NCBI GenBank assembly: GCA_002390745.1
Contig: DGQK01000012.1
Location: 186,001 to 250,000 of the forward strand
From: Bacteroidetes bacterium UBA4416
Lineage (GTDB): Bacteria > Bacteroidota > Bacteroidia > B-17B0 > Aurantibacillaceae
Reading direction: 5' to 3'
Length of the DNA stretch: 64,000 nucleotides
Notes under the pieces: generated by a model
The model's database searches: none
What the model was told of the DNA's origin: nothing
The model's input: the letters and a program-made list of their open reading frames with translations, nothing else
Shown: positions 26,615 through 35,154 of the stretch, in pieces
Numbering within the stretch: position 1 is the stretch's first letter
Layout of the letters: each line of letters begins with the position of its first letter
Made by a program: the position numbers and the translations under genes

Positions 26615-27249
26615 TCCTAAGTTTAATATACCAGGCCCTTATTCTGATCCTCCTCCTGACATTCTCGTTTGGTCCGGCATTCTTTGCGCTGATCAATACA
26701 GGCATTAAATTTGGCTACCATACGGGTTCCTTTCTGGCACTGGGAGTAGTGCTCAGCGATCTTTTTGTGTGTATCCTCGTATGCCTTCTTGTGTATTTCG
26801 GGATGTCGAACCTGCTGGATTCGAAGAATGCGCAAACTGCTTTTGCCACCATCGGCGGCGGGATCCTCATTGTCTTCGGCTTTTTCTTTTTCAAAAAGCA
26901 CGAGGTGAAAACAGAAGAAACCATCGATATTCAAAACCAGCTGCCAAGTCCGCGCCTCATGGTGCTGAAAGGTTTTTTCCTCAACCTTTTCAATCCTTCC
27001 GTATGGTTGCTCTGGCTTACCAACGTAACGGTGACGAATAAAACGGTTGATAACTCCATGGTCAAAATGCTGGTGTTCTTTGTCCTGGTACTGACCTCCG
27101 TGCTGGGCGTGGAATTATTCAAAGTGAAATTGTCAGGAAAGATCAAACATTACCTTACCGATAAGGTGATGAACATTGTGAACTACATCACCGGCACAGC
27201 CCTCATCGTGTTTGGTGTCGTTTTAATTTATAATCATTATTTCAAATAA
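26611..27249 (+). CDS. LysE/RhtB family amino-acid exporter
   Basis: A 212-residue inner-membrane protein with six predicted membrane segments. The start is TTG at 26611, overlapping the GH3 stop as TTGA; there is no ATG near the N terminus, and the family motif FSFGPAFFALINTGIKFGYHTG needs this upstream region. The hydrophobic core NLFNPSVWLLWLTNVTV matches the second LysE motif (NPxxxxF/W). A Lys-rich loop (KKHEVKTEE) divides the halves. LysE proteins export amino acids or derivatives. Coupling to the GH3-like enzyme suggests export of its product (inference). Confidence 0.85.
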   Translation: MILSLIYQALILILLLTFSFGPAFFALINTGIKFGYHTGSFLALGVVLSDLFVCILVCLLVYFGMSNLLDSKNAQTAFATIGGGILIVFGFFFFKKHEVKTEETIDIQNQLPSPRLMVLKGFFLNLFNPSVWLLWLTNVTVTNKTVDNSMVKMLVFFVLVLTSVLGVELFKVKLSGKIKHYLTDKVMNIVNYITGTALIVFGVVLIYNHYFK

Positions 27250-27253
27250 CAAC

Positions 27254-27529
27254 ATGGCAGAAGGGATTTTTGACGAGCTAAGAAAAAAACTGGAGGAAAC
27301 GGTAACAACCTTTCCATACGTCTATATGTTTAAATTTATCATCAAGGCGGAAAACCGTACCATTGCAATGGTGGAGGCGATTTTCGACAACGATGCCGAG
27401 ATTGTACAAAAGGAATCTGCGAAGGGAAACTACCTTAGCATTACGGTCAAGCAAGTGGTGATGAGCGTTGACGAGATCATTGCCATTTACGAAAAAGCAG
27501 CGAAGATAGAAGGCGTTATGTCCTTTTAA
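27254..27529 (+). CDS. DUF493 family protein (YbeD-like)
   Basis: A 91-residue cytoplasmic protein with an ACT-like ferredoxin fold. It matches the Bacteroidota DUF493 pattern: FPYVYMFKFIIKAENRT, MVEAIFDNDAEIVQKESAKG, YLSITVKQVVMSVDEIIAIY and the final KAAKIEGVMSF. E. coli YbeD is proposed to be regulatory, but the role is not settled. It follows LysE by 4 bases and precedes the aldose epimerase by 6, within one operon starting at the GH3-like gene. Confidence 0.88.
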   Translation: MAEGIFDELRKKLEETVTTFPYVYMFKFIIKAENRTIAMVEAIFDNDAEIVQKESAKGNYLSITVKQVVMSVDEIIAIYEKAAKIEGVMSF

Positions 27530-27535
27530 ATACCC

Positions 27536-28408
27536 ATGCAGTACAGCCTTTCAAATCAGCAGCTGGAGCTGAAGGTGAACAGCCTCGGGGCAGAATTGTG
27601 CTCCGTGAAAGCTAAAGCGGACCAGCTGGAATACATCTGGCAGGCAGATCCCGGGCTCTGGGCCAGGCATGCGCCGAACCTGTTCCCGGTTGTAGGCAAG
27701 CTTCGTAAGGGGCAATTCAGCTACGGAGGAAATCAGTATGCACTGCCGCAGCATGGCTTTGCCCGAGACCTGGAGTTTATCTGTATCGAGGAAACCACCG
27801 ACCGGCTTTCGTTTGAGCTTACAGCCAACGAAGAAACGCTCTGCATCTATCCCTTTCATTTCAGTTTACAGATCTCTTATTTCCTGGAAGGAGATACTCT
27901 GAACATTTCCTATTCGGTATTCAACCCTGACCACAAAATCCTGTATATGTCGCTGGGAGCGCATCCGGCTTTCAATGTCCCCTTGCAGGCGCATGAAACC
28001 TTTGAGGACTATGAGCTGCAATTTAATGGCATGAATGCCCTCACGGTCAACAAGCTGCATGATGGCCTGATAGCTGACGAAACAAAAGTCCTTCACCTGT
28101 CGGACCACAAGCTGCATTTAAATGCCTCTCTCTTTGAAAAAGATGCCCTGGTGCTGAAGCATGCCCAGGTCCGCGAGCTCAGGTTATCGTCTACCCGGAG
28201 CGGACGCGGCGTGGAGATGAGCTGCGAGGACTGGCCCTTCTTTGGGATCTGGACAAAGCCCGGAACATCGCAGTTCCTTTGCCTGGAGCCCTGGTATGGC
28301 ATTGCAGACTCCGATCATGCAAGCGGTGCGCTCGAGGAGAAAGAAGGCATCATTACCGTCCCTTCCGAGCAGTATTTCCGCTGCGTGTATCGCCTCAAAT
28401 TTTTATAA
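27536..28408 (+). CDS. Aldose 1-epimerase family protein (LacX-like)
   Basis: A 290-residue galactose-mutarotase-fold protein. Landmarks are LELKVNSLGAELCSVKA, EYIWQADPGLWARHAPNLFPVVG, ALPQHGFARDLEF (His of the HGFARD motif), SLGAHPAFNVPL (second catalytic His) and the C-terminal CLEPWYGIADSDHASG with the Glu that acts as base. This subgroup (LACX type) interconverts anomers of sugars or sugar phosphates; exact substrate unknown. Ends 9 bases before the GT39-like gene. Confidence 0.9.
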   Translation: MQYSLSNQQLELKVNSLGAELCSVKAKADQLEYIWQADPGLWARHAPNLFPVVGKLRKGQFSYGGNQYALPQHGFARDLEFICIEETTDRLSFELTANEETLCIYPFHFSLQISYFLEGDTLNISYSVFNPDHKILYMSLGAHPAFNVPLQAHETFEDYELQFNGMNALTVNKLHDGLIADETKVLHLSDHKLHLNASLFEKDALVLKHAQVRELRLSSTRSGRGVEMSCEDWPFFGIWTKPGTSQFLCLEPWYGIADSDHASGALEEKEGIITVPSEQYFRCVYRLKFL

Positions 28409-28417
28409 GCAATCGTT

Positions 28418-30433
28418 TTGCCGAGGCCGCTGCATAAATACATCGCTCTGAGTGTCGTTGGCCTTATCAGTTTTTTGATTCAGCTTAAAACACTCAACGA
28501 GTTTCCGCGATACATCCATTCTTGGGCGCAATGCGACCGTTATGCCCTGGCGCTGGGCTTTATCGATAACGGCGGTGATTTTTTTCATCCGCAAACTTAT
28601 GTAATGAATAATCAGTTCCCGGGCGAATTTATGGTGCCAAGGGAAACGACGATCACCTCCGTGGATTTCCCTATCCATGATTATGCGGTTTCTTTGGTGA
28701 TGCGGATTGCACAGTCTACAGCACCCTGGTGTTTCAGGCTGTATGTGCTGCTGTATTCCATCGTGGGCCTGTATTTTTTATATAAGCTGGCGGCTTTGTT
28801 TAGGCCCGGTCTCAGCAGAGGCTTGTTCGTAGTGCTTTTTGCCCTCAGTTCGCCCGTGTTCCTTTATTACCAGGCCGGCTTTTTGCCCACCATTCCTTCC
28901 CTGGCCAATGCCATGATCGGGCTTTACTGTTTCGTGTATTTTCTGAAAACGGACCGGCGAAACTATTTTTACCTCTGCCTCTTCTTCGTCACGCTGGCCG
29001 CCCTGGCACGCCTTCCTTTTGCGATCCTGCTCGTTGCAATCGGATGCTTTGAGGCGTTTTATGTCCTGAAGAACAAGCGGCTGGAAGGATATAAATTTCT
29101 GGGCTTTTTAATGGCTTTGGGCAGTATCGTTGGCTATTACCTGTACAATGGTTACCTGCGTGAGCACTATGGTTCCTTATTTCTCAATTACATTATTCCC
29201 GCAACCTCTTTCAGCGACTTTACTGACTTTACCAAAACGGCCTTGAAACGCTGGGGCTTCCAGTATTTCAATATCCTGGCCTGCCTGATTTTTGCAGTAG
29301 CGGCCCTGGTAGCTGGTTATACGACTATCAGGAACCGGAAGAATATGACGGCCCTGGAACGACAATTTCTGTTTTTGATGATTATTCTGCTTGGTGGCTG
29401 TGGCTTGTATTACATCCTCATGTGTTACCAGTTCATGAACCATGATTATTATTTCCTCGATACCTTTTATCTGCCGATCATCGGGCTGTTCCTGTTTTTT
29501 GTGGCGAAATGGCCGGAGCTTTCTATTCCGCGCGCGCGCCTTTGGGGGGCTTTGTCCTTGTTGGTATTTGTGCCGGTATTCCTGTTCAGTCGGGAAAAGC
29601 TCCGCGAGCGTATCGCCTTGTTTGATGCCGGGGAAAGCTCTACGGCAGATAATTATAACAACGCTTCTCACTTGCTGGATTCGTTGAACATTCCGAAAGA
29701 AGCGCGCTTACTGGTATTCGGCAATGATGGGAGCAATAATGCGTTTATTCTTCTTAAACGTAAAGGCTTCGTCATCATAGAGCCCGACAGTGCAAAAATT
29801 GCAACCGCACTTCAATGGCCTTACGATTATATTGTAGCAGACGATGAGGCGATGATCTCTAAAGTGTATGCACATGATCCGAAAATCATTCACAAGCTTT
29901 TAAAAGCAGGTGGAAACGGACGGATCAGCGTGTATAAAAAAGCTGTTGCTGCACAGGCAAATGTTACGGAAACGACATTTTTTGAACTTGATAAAAAGCC
30001 GGCACTGTTTCATGATCAGGAGAAGCGTACTTTGGATATAAGCAGTGAAGAAGATTTCAAACGGTACCAGGTGACAAGCGCCCGAATAATACATCTGTTG
30101 GATAGTAACCAGGAGTACAGCTTTACATTTAAGGTTAAAAATAATATTGCCTTGGAAAAGTCAAACCACCTGATGAAAGTAAGTTGTCATCTTGAAGGCC
30201 ACAAAGATATGAAGGACTTGTTGATGTGCGTGAGTGCGGAGGTTAGTGGGAAAACGCTTTATTTTGAAGCGGAAGATCTCAGTAAAAAAATCCGGGAGGA
30301 AGGCTGGCAGGAACATACCTTTTTATACGTTCTTCCCCGGCTTCCTGAAGGTGGATCGGAGCTCAAAATCTTTATCTGGAACCGGGGCAAAAATAATCTG
30401 CTCTACGACGATTTTCAGGTAACAATTTACTAA
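28418..30433 (+). CDS. GT39/ArnT-like membrane glycosyltransferase
   Basis: A 671-residue integral membrane protein with about ten hydrophobic segments in the first 400 residues and a soluble C-terminal part. The start is TTG at 28418; no ATG is suitably placed. The first periplasmic loop has the Asp/Glu/His-rich pattern typical of GT39/PMT and ArnT enzymes (HSWAQCDRYALAL, ETTITSVDFPIHDYAVS), which transfer sugars from polyprenyl phosphate donors. The end of the protein (from about residue 500) is beta-rich and resembles a carbohydrate-binding domain. It heads the heptose gene block (gmhA-hddC-gmhB), so it may add a glycan sugar to a surface acceptor. Substrate unknown. Confidence 0.75.
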   Translation: MPRPLHKYIALSVVGLISFLIQLKTLNEFPRYIHSWAQCDRYALALGFIDNGGDFFHPQTYVMNNQFPGEFMVPRETTITSVDFPIHDYAVSLVMRIAQSTAPWCFRLYVLLYSIVGLYFLYKLAALFRPGLSRGLFVVLFALSSPVFLYYQAGFLPTIPSLANAMIGLYCFVYFLKTDRRNYFYLCLFFVTLAALARLPFAILLVAIGCFEAFYVLKNKRLEGYKFLGFLMALGSIVGYYLYNGYLREHYGSLFLNYIIPATSFSDFTDFTKTALKRWGFQYFNILACLIFAVAALVAGYTTIRNRKNMTALERQFLFLMIILLGGCGLYYILMCYQFMNHDYYFLDTFYLPIIGLFLFFVAKWPELSIPRARLWGALSLLVFVPVFLFSREKLRERIALFDAGESSTADNYNNASHLLDSLNIPKEARLLVFGNDGSNNAFILLKRKGFVIIEPDSAKIATALQWPYDYIVADDEAMISKVYAHDPKIIHKLLKAGGNGRISVYKKAVAAQANVTETTFFELDKKPALFHDQEKRTLDISSEEDFKRYQVTSARIIHLLDSNQEYSFTFKVKNNIALEKSNHLMKVSCHLEGHKDMKDLLMCVSAEVSGKTLYFEAEDLSKKIREEGWQEHTFLYVLPRLPEGGSELKIFIWNRGKNNLLYDDFQVTIY

Positions 30434-30454
30434 TTTTAAACATTATTAATTCAC

Positions 30455-31036
30455 ATGATACAACTGCTTAAATCACGCCTCCAGGCATCCATCGATCTGA
30501 AAACATCCCTGCTTTCCAATGATGCGATCCTGAATACTGTTCAACAAATTGTTCAGGATATGGTAACCTGCTACCGGAACGACGGAAAAGTGCTCTGGGC
30601 CGGCAACGGCGGATCGGCTGCGGATGCCCAGCACCTGGCAGCGGAGCTCAGCGGTCGCTTCTATTACGACAGGCCTCCTTTGTTCAGCGAAGCGCTGCAC
30701 GTGAATACCAGCTATACCACGGCTGTGGCCAACGACTATAGCTATGATGTGATCTTTAGCCGCCTGGTAAGAGCGATGGGGAGAAAAGGCGATGTTCTGA
30801 TCGGCCTTTCCACCAGCGGGAATTCGGCCAATGTGATCAAAGCCCTGGAAGTGGCCAACGAAACCGGGATGGTTACCGTAGCCTTCACCGGCGAAACCGG
30901 CGGGAAAATGAAAGGCCTTGCTAAATACCTGGTGAACATCCCGTCGAAAGACACGCCACGCATCCAGGAATGCCACATGATCCTGGGGCATACCATCTGT
31001 GAGCTGGTAGAGATGGAATTATTCCCGAAGCCCTGA
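30455..31036 (+). CDS. gmhA: D-sedoheptulose-7-phosphate isomerase
   Basis: A 193-residue SIS-domain enzyme making D-glycero-D-manno-heptose 7-phosphate, the first step to nucleotide heptoses. Seen: WAGNGGSAADAQHLAAELSG, the phosphate-binding loop with the catalytic region; VLIGLSTSGNSANVIKAL, the second SIS loop; and IQECHMILGHTICELVE with the catalytic His/Glu near the C terminus. It is followed by the guanylyltransferase and phosphatase of the same pathway. Confidence 0.95.
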   Translation: MIQLLKSRLQASIDLKTSLLSNDAILNTVQQIVQDMVTCYRNDGKVLWAGNGGSAADAQHLAAELSGRFYYDRPPLFSEALHVNTSYTTAVANDYSYDVIFSRLVRAMGRKGDVLIGLSTSGNSANVIKALEVANETGMVTVAFTGETGGKMKGLAKYLVNIPSKDTPRIQECHMILGHTICELVEMELFPKP

Positions 31037-31043
31037 TTTTCTG

Positions 31044-31757
31044 ATGACGGAAGCGATTATACTGGCCGGTGGATTTGGTACGCGCCTGCAAACCGTTGTG
31101 AGCGACGTGCCTAAACCGATGGCGCCGGTGAATGGAAGGCCTTTTCTCGATTACATTTTTTTATACCTGAAACAATATGGCATCAACCACGTGGTGCTGT
31201 CTACCGGCTACCTGGCGCATAAGGTCTCAGACCGTTATAAAGACAGATTTGAAGGAGTCCGTGTGTCCTATGCGGTAGAAGAAGCACCTCTCGGAACCGG
31301 TGGCGGCATCCGGCTGGCGATGGAGCAATGCGCTACGGAGGAGATCCTGGTATTGAACGGCGATTCTTTTTTTGATGTGGATCTGAAGGTGTATGCCGCC
31401 CAGTATAAAAGCTTTGGGCCTGCCGGTGCCCTGGCGCTCAGGAAAGTGAGCAACGCCGCCCGCTATGGAACCATCAGCCTCGGGAAGGATCAGCGCATCG
31501 ACGCTTTTAAGGAAAAAGACAGCGTCGAGAAACCCGGCCTGATCAATGGCGGTGTATACCTCCTAAACCGGAAAACCTTTTTAGAGAATACACCGGCCAA
31601 TAAAACGTTCTCAATTGAGAAAGATTTCTTTGAAACGAGGATTTCGGAAATCAAGCTTTGCGGCTTTGAGCACGAAGGCTATTTCATCGATATCGGTATC
31701 CCCGAAGATTACCGGCGGGCACAGGATGAGTTTAAAGAGTTTAAGTACATCAGCTGA
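31044..31757 (+). CDS. hddC: D-glycero-alpha-D-manno-heptose 1-phosphate guanylyltransferase
   Basis: A 237-residue sugar-phosphate nucleotidyltransferase. The N-terminal signature AIILAGGFGTRLQTVVSDVPK is the GGxGTRL pyrophosphorylase loop, with PMAPVNGRPFLDYI following; VEEAPLGTGGGIRLAM and LVLNGDSFFDVDL carry the metal-binding Asp; NGGVYLLNRKTF and FSIEKDFFE complete the fold. With gmhA and a GmhB-like phosphatase next to it, GDP-D-glycero-alpha-D-manno-heptose is the expected product, as in S-layer and capsule pathways, although other nucleotidyltransferases look alike. Confidence 0.88.
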   Translation: MTEAIILAGGFGTRLQTVVSDVPKPMAPVNGRPFLDYIFLYLKQYGINHVVLSTGYLAHKVSDRYKDRFEGVRVSYAVEEAPLGTGGGIRLAMEQCATEEILVLNGDSFFDVDLKVYAAQYKSFGPAGALALRKVSNAARYGTISLGKDQRIDAFKEKDSVEKPGLINGGVYLLNRKTFLENTPANKTFSIEKDFFETRISEIKLCGFEHEGYFIDIGIPEDYRRAQDEFKEFKYIS

Positions 31758-31798
31758 TCTTAAAACAACAGGAGAGCGCCGCGGTGTAATAGCATCAA

Positions 31799-31815
31799 GG
31801 ACTGCAACGCAGTCC
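31799..31815. repeat. Small REP-like palindrome GGACTGC-AAC-GCAGTCC
   Basis: A perfect 7-bp stem with a 3-base loop in the 128-base gap between hddC and gmhB, followed by AACACGAATAAAAG. It has the size and form of REP elements mobilised by TnpA-REP (RAYT) transposases in Bacteroidota. No T run follows, so it is not a terminator. Confidence 0.5.
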
Positions 31816-31885
31816 AACACGAATAAAAGAAGCAAACAGGCTGCTACGACCCCGGAGGAGACGAACATAACAAGCACAGAAAGAT

Positions 31886-32434
31886 ATGACGTTAAAAGAT
31901 TTGCACATCGATAAAAGCTGGACCTTGTTCCTCGACAGGGACGGCGTCATCAATAAAAAACTGGAGAATGATTACGTCAAACATTCAACAGAATTTGAGT
32001 TCCTGGATGGGGCCTTAAATGCCTTAAGGATCCTCGACGGCATATTTGGAACGATCGTCATTGTGACGAACCAGCAAAGCATCGGCAAGAAGATCATTCT
32101 TCCAGAAGACCTCGAGCTCATCCATCGGAACATGATGTACGAAATTACATTTATGAAAGGCCGGATCGATAAAATTTACCATTCGCCTTACCTGGCTGCC
32201 GAAAATCATCCTACCCGCAAACCCGGGATCGGTATGGCTTTGCAGGCTAAGCAGGATTTTCCGCACATCGATTTTGAAAAATCGCTCATCGTTGGCGATA
32301 GCCTCAGCGACATGGAATTCGGAAGAAATGCCGGAATGAAAACGGTGTACATCAGCCCGGAGACGAAAGCAGACGAACGTATTGATTTTAATTTCAGGTC
32401 ACTGATCTATTTTGCACACTCACTCACACAATAA
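31886..32434 (+). CDS. gmhB: D-glycero-D-manno-heptose 1,7-bisphosphate phosphatase-like HAD protein
   Basis: A 182-residue HAD-IIIA phosphatase. Motif I is FLDRDGVINKK (nucleophile Asp, second Asp two later), motif II lies in IVTNQQSIGKK (Thr), then the Lys in HPTRKPGIGM and motif IV SLIVGDSLSDMEFG. GmhB enzymes normally hold a zinc loop with three Cys and a His before the RKP; here the loop reads YHSPYLAAENHP, with no Cys, so it is a zinc-less variant. Context (gmhA, hddC) supports the heptose assignment. A kinase (HddA) for the step between gmhA and gmhB is not in the window. Confidence 0.8.
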   Translation: MTLKDLHIDKSWTLFLDRDGVINKKLENDYVKHSTEFEFLDGALNALRILDGIFGTIVIVTNQQSIGKKIILPEDLELIHRNMMYEITFMKGRIDKIYHSPYLAAENHPTRKPGIGMALQAKQDFPHIDFEKSLIVGDSLSDMEFGRNAGMKTVYISPETKADERIDFNFRSLIYFAHSLTQ

Positions 32435-32438
32435 GGCA

Positions 32439-33191
32439 TTGAAGATCTCTGTCATAACCATTACTTATAACAGTGAAGCCACACTGGCGGACACGATAGA
32501 GTCGGTGGTGAGCCAGACTTATGCTGATATCGAGTACATCATCGTTGATGGCGGATCAACGGACAAGACCCTGTCGATCATCGATGCATACCGCGAGAGG
32601 ATCTCAAAAGTGATTTCTGAAAAAGACCAGGGCCTCTACGATGCCCTGAACAAAGGGATCAGGATGGCTACGGGTGATGTGATCGGTATAATCCACAGCG
32701 ATGATTTTTATACCGGGAAGGATGTGATTGAAAAGATCGCCAGGACCATTTCCGAACAGGGCGCAGATGCTGCCTATGCCGATTTGTATTACGTGGATAA
32801 GAACGATACCTCTGTTATTTTCCGTAAATGGAAATCGGGGCCTTACAGGCATGGCATGTTCCTGAAGGGCTGGATGCCGCCGCATCCTACATTTTTTGCC
32901 ACGAAAGCATGTTATGAAAAATTCGGAAGCTTTAACCTGAGCCTGGTATCGTCAGCCGACTATGAGCTCATGCTGCGCTTCATTCACAAGCACCGGATCA
33001 GGCTGGCTTACCTGCCGGAGTTCATTATTAAAATGCGGGTAGGAGGGAAGAGCAATGTATCGCTGAAGAACAGGATCCGCGCCAACCAGGAAGACCGGAA
33101 AGCCTGGAAGATCAACGGGCTCAGGCCAAATCCCCTGACGCTTTACATGAAGCCTTTGCGCAAGATCATTCAACTGTTTAAGAAATCATAA
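32439..33191 (+). CDS. Family 2 glycosyltransferase (WcaE-like)
   Basis: A 250-residue GT2 enzyme. I set the start at TTG 32439, which gives the standard opening MKISVITITYNSEATL four bases after the gmhB stop; a longer TTG frame from 32412 would overlap gmhB. Seen: the GT-A fold with YIIVDGGSTDKTL, SEKDQGLYDALNKGI, the DxD motif as IIHSDDFY, and PPHPTFFATKACYEKFG plus the acceptor-side LVSSADYELMLRF. Members such as WcaE transfer fucose or other sugars in exopolysaccharide synthesis. It ends the heptose glycan block. Confidence 0.92.
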   Translation: MKISVITITYNSEATLADTIESVVSQTYADIEYIIVDGGSTDKTLSIIDAYRERISKVISEKDQGLYDALNKGIRMATGDVIGIIHSDDFYTGKDVIEKIARTISEQGADAAYADLYYVDKNDTSVIFRKWKSGPYRHGMFLKGWMPPHPTFFATKACYEKFGSFNLSLVSSADYELMLRFIHKHRIRLAYLPEFIIKMRVGGKSNVSLKNRIRANQEDRKAWKINGLRPNPLTLYMKPLRKIIQLFKKS

Positions 33192-33257
33192 GTTCCGGAA
33201 ACACATCCGGCTTTATGGATCGGTTGGGGTGAGTAAGCAATTAGTTGCGCTCACTGC

Positions 33258-33773
33258 TTAATTGATTTTCCTGAACCACATGAAAAACGTTTGCGGGCTG
33301 CTGACAGCGCTTTGCGAGAATGGTTCGTTGATCACCTCTCCATATTGCTTCATGGTGAGTGGAATCAATCCTCTCAGCGTTCCAAAAGGCGTGTTATTGA
33401 GTGTGAAGACGTATTTGTTATAAATGTTGTCCTGTGTTTTGAGAGAATACGTCTGTTGCAGTCCGTTCCAGGTGTAAGTATCCGCATTGACGAAGAGGAG
33501 GGTGTCGGTTCGTGGGAGCGGTGTGGTCGTGTATTCATCTCTGTATTGATATAATACCCATCGTGTCCCCGTCAGGGAGTCTTTGTGATCTATAGACGTA
33601 TTTCCCCCTGTGGTGCTGCCTCCGGTAGTCGTTGTGCTTCCGCCGGTAGTGCCTCTTGTCGTAGATGAGCCCGTGTTGGAAGAAGACGGTGTGTTTTTCT
33701 TTTTGCAGCCTGCTAAAGCAAACAGAAAAAGCAGGGCAGTTGTGAAAACGATGTTCAGGCCGGATCGGTACAT
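33258..33773 (-). CDS. Hypothetical lipoprotein
   Basis: A 171-residue protein not matched to a family I recognise. The N terminus is a lipoprotein signal with lipobox ALAGC and KKK after it, followed by a low-complexity Ser/Thr/Gly linker (residues about 28-65) built from TTGGST-like units. The C-terminal 100 residues look like a small beta-sheet domain (GTRWVLYQYRDEYTTT, TDTLLFVNADTYTWNG, FTLNNTPFG), of the kind found in lipocalin-like Bacteroidota lipoproteins. Monocistronic. The linker DNA is repetitive and could vary in length. Confidence 0.7.
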   Translation of the reverse strand: MYRSGLNIVFTTALLFLFALAGCKKKNTPSSSNTGSSTTRGTTGGSTTTTGGSTTGGNTSIDHKDSLTGTRWVLYQYRDEYTTTPLPRTDTLLFVNADTYTWNGLQQTYSLKTQDNIYNKYVFTLNNTPFGTLRGLIPLTMKQYGEVINEPFSQSAVSSPQTFFMWFRKIN

Positions 33774-33890
33774 GGTCGCTTATTTAAGAGAAAGGTACAA
33801 AAAAACACACACATCCCGTAAATCCGTTTTCGCTTTATTCAAAGCCGGTCACTGTTCCCTTTCCTGTTAGTTAAGCATAAGAGCGATGCC

Positions 33891-34163
33891 CTACTTAATC
33901 ACTTCGAAGGTTTCAAAATCTTTCAGCTCGCTTTCCACCGCATTCACTTCCTTTACTTCGGATCTTGGAGAACCTACATAGCACAGGTCGATCAGCGTAT
34001 TGATATCAGCCTCTTCTCCTTCCACCTCCATGTATACATCGCCGTTGTGCAGGTTCCTTACAAAGCCGGTGAGGTTATGTTTCATCGCGGTAGCCTGGGT
34101 CCAGAAGCGGTAAGCCACACGCTGTACTTTTCCTTTAACGGTTATGTTGTAATGACGGATCAA
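33891..34163 (-). CDS. acyP: Acylphosphatase
   Basis: A 90-residue ferredoxin-like hydrolase of acyl phosphates. Catalytic Arg and Asn are seen in KGKVQRVAYRFWTQATA and TGFVRNLHNGDVYMEVEG. The usual GVGFR is altered to RVAYR, keeping the Arg. Transcribed with the uxs-ugd pair (2 bases from the uxs stop-side gene end), placing it at the end of a sugar-nucleotide operon by position only. Confidence 0.9.
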   Translation of the reverse strand: MIRHYNITVKGKVQRVAYRFWTQATAMKHNLTGFVRNLHNGDVYMEVEGEEADINTLIDLCYVGSPRSEVKEVNAVESELKDFETFEVIK

Positions 34164-34164
34164 A

Positions 34165-35151
34165 TTATTTGTTGAGTACCTCTAAGTTACGGTGCTCGGT
34201 TTTATTGAGCTCATCCTTGCTCAGCGTTTTAAAATAATCATAGGTAATCCTGAGGCCTTCGGCGCGGTTCACTTTCGGCTCCCAGCCCAGGATGGCTTTG
34301 GCTTTGCTGATGTCCGGGCGCCGCTGCTTCGGATCATCTTTCGGCAAAGGCAGGGAGATCAGTTTCTGGTTGGATCCTGTAAGCTTCAGGATCTCTTCCG
34401 CGAAATCTTTGATCGTGATCTCATCCGGGTTGCCGATATTCACCGGTAGGTGATAATCGCTCATCAGCAGGCGGTAGATGCCTTCCACAAGGTCATCCAC
34501 AAAACAGAAGCTGCGTGTCTGGCTGCCATCGCCGAACATGGTCAGGTCTTCGCCGCGAAGAGCCTGCCCGATGAATGCAGGCAGTACGCGACCGTCGTTG
34601 AGTCGCATGCGAGGGCCGTAAGTGTTGAAGATACGGACAATGCGTGTTTCGAGGCCGTGCGTATCGTGGTAGGCCATCGTCAGCGCCTCCATGAAGCGTT
34701 TGGCTTCATCGTAGCAGCCGCGCGGGCCCACCGGGTTCACATTGCCCCAGTACTCTTCCGTTTGCGGATGTACAAAGGGATCGCCGTACACTTCGCTGGT
34801 GGAAGCTACCAGCACGCGCGCTTTTTTTACACGGGCAAGGCCCAGAACGTTATGAGTTCCCAAAGAAGACACCTTCAGCGTCTGGATCGGAATTTTTAAG
34901 TAGTCGATCGGGCTGGCCGGAGAGGCGAAATGCAAAATATAATCGATGTTGCCCGGTACATGGATGAACTTGCTCACATCATGATGATAGAATTCAAACT
35001 GAGGCAGCTTGAAGAGGTGCTCGATGTTTTTCAGGTCGCCCGTAATGAGATTGTCCATCGCTATTACATGCATGCCCTCTTTAATAAAGCGGTCGCAGAG
35101 GTGCGATCCTAAAAATCCTGCCGCACCGGTAATCAATAGTCTTTTTTGCAT
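34165..35151 (-). CDS. uxs: UDP-glucuronate decarboxylase (UDP-xylose synthase)
   Basis: A 328-residue extended SDR that converts UDP-glucuronate to UDP-xylose. The NAD loop is LITGAAGFLGSHLCDRF; the family markers DYILHFASPASPIDY, the catalytic STSEVYGDP with Thr/Ser and the YxxxK in GCYDEAKRFMEAL are all present, as is RIFNTYGPRM and the C-terminal GWEPKVNRAEGL. Its substrate comes from the adjacent Ugd enzyme, 3 bases upstream in the same operon. The product would feed xylose-containing or derived glycans. Confidence 0.95.
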   Translation of the reverse strand: MQKRLLITGAAGFLGSHLCDRFIKEGMHVIAMDNLITGDLKNIEHLFKLPQFEFYHHDVSKFIHVPGNIDYILHFASPASPIDYLKIPIQTLKVSSLGTHNVLGLARVKKARVLVASTSEVYGDPFVHPQTEEYWGNVNPVGPRGCYDEAKRFMEALTMAYHDTHGLETRIVRIFNTYGPRMRLNDGRVLPAFIGQALRGEDLTMFGDGSQTRSFCFVDDLVEGIYRLLMSDYHLPVNIGNPDEITIKDFAEEILKLTGSNQKLISLPLPKDDPKQRRPDISKAKAILGWEPKVNRAEGLRITYDYFKTLSKDELNKTEHRNLEVLNK

Positions 35152-35154
35152 AAT

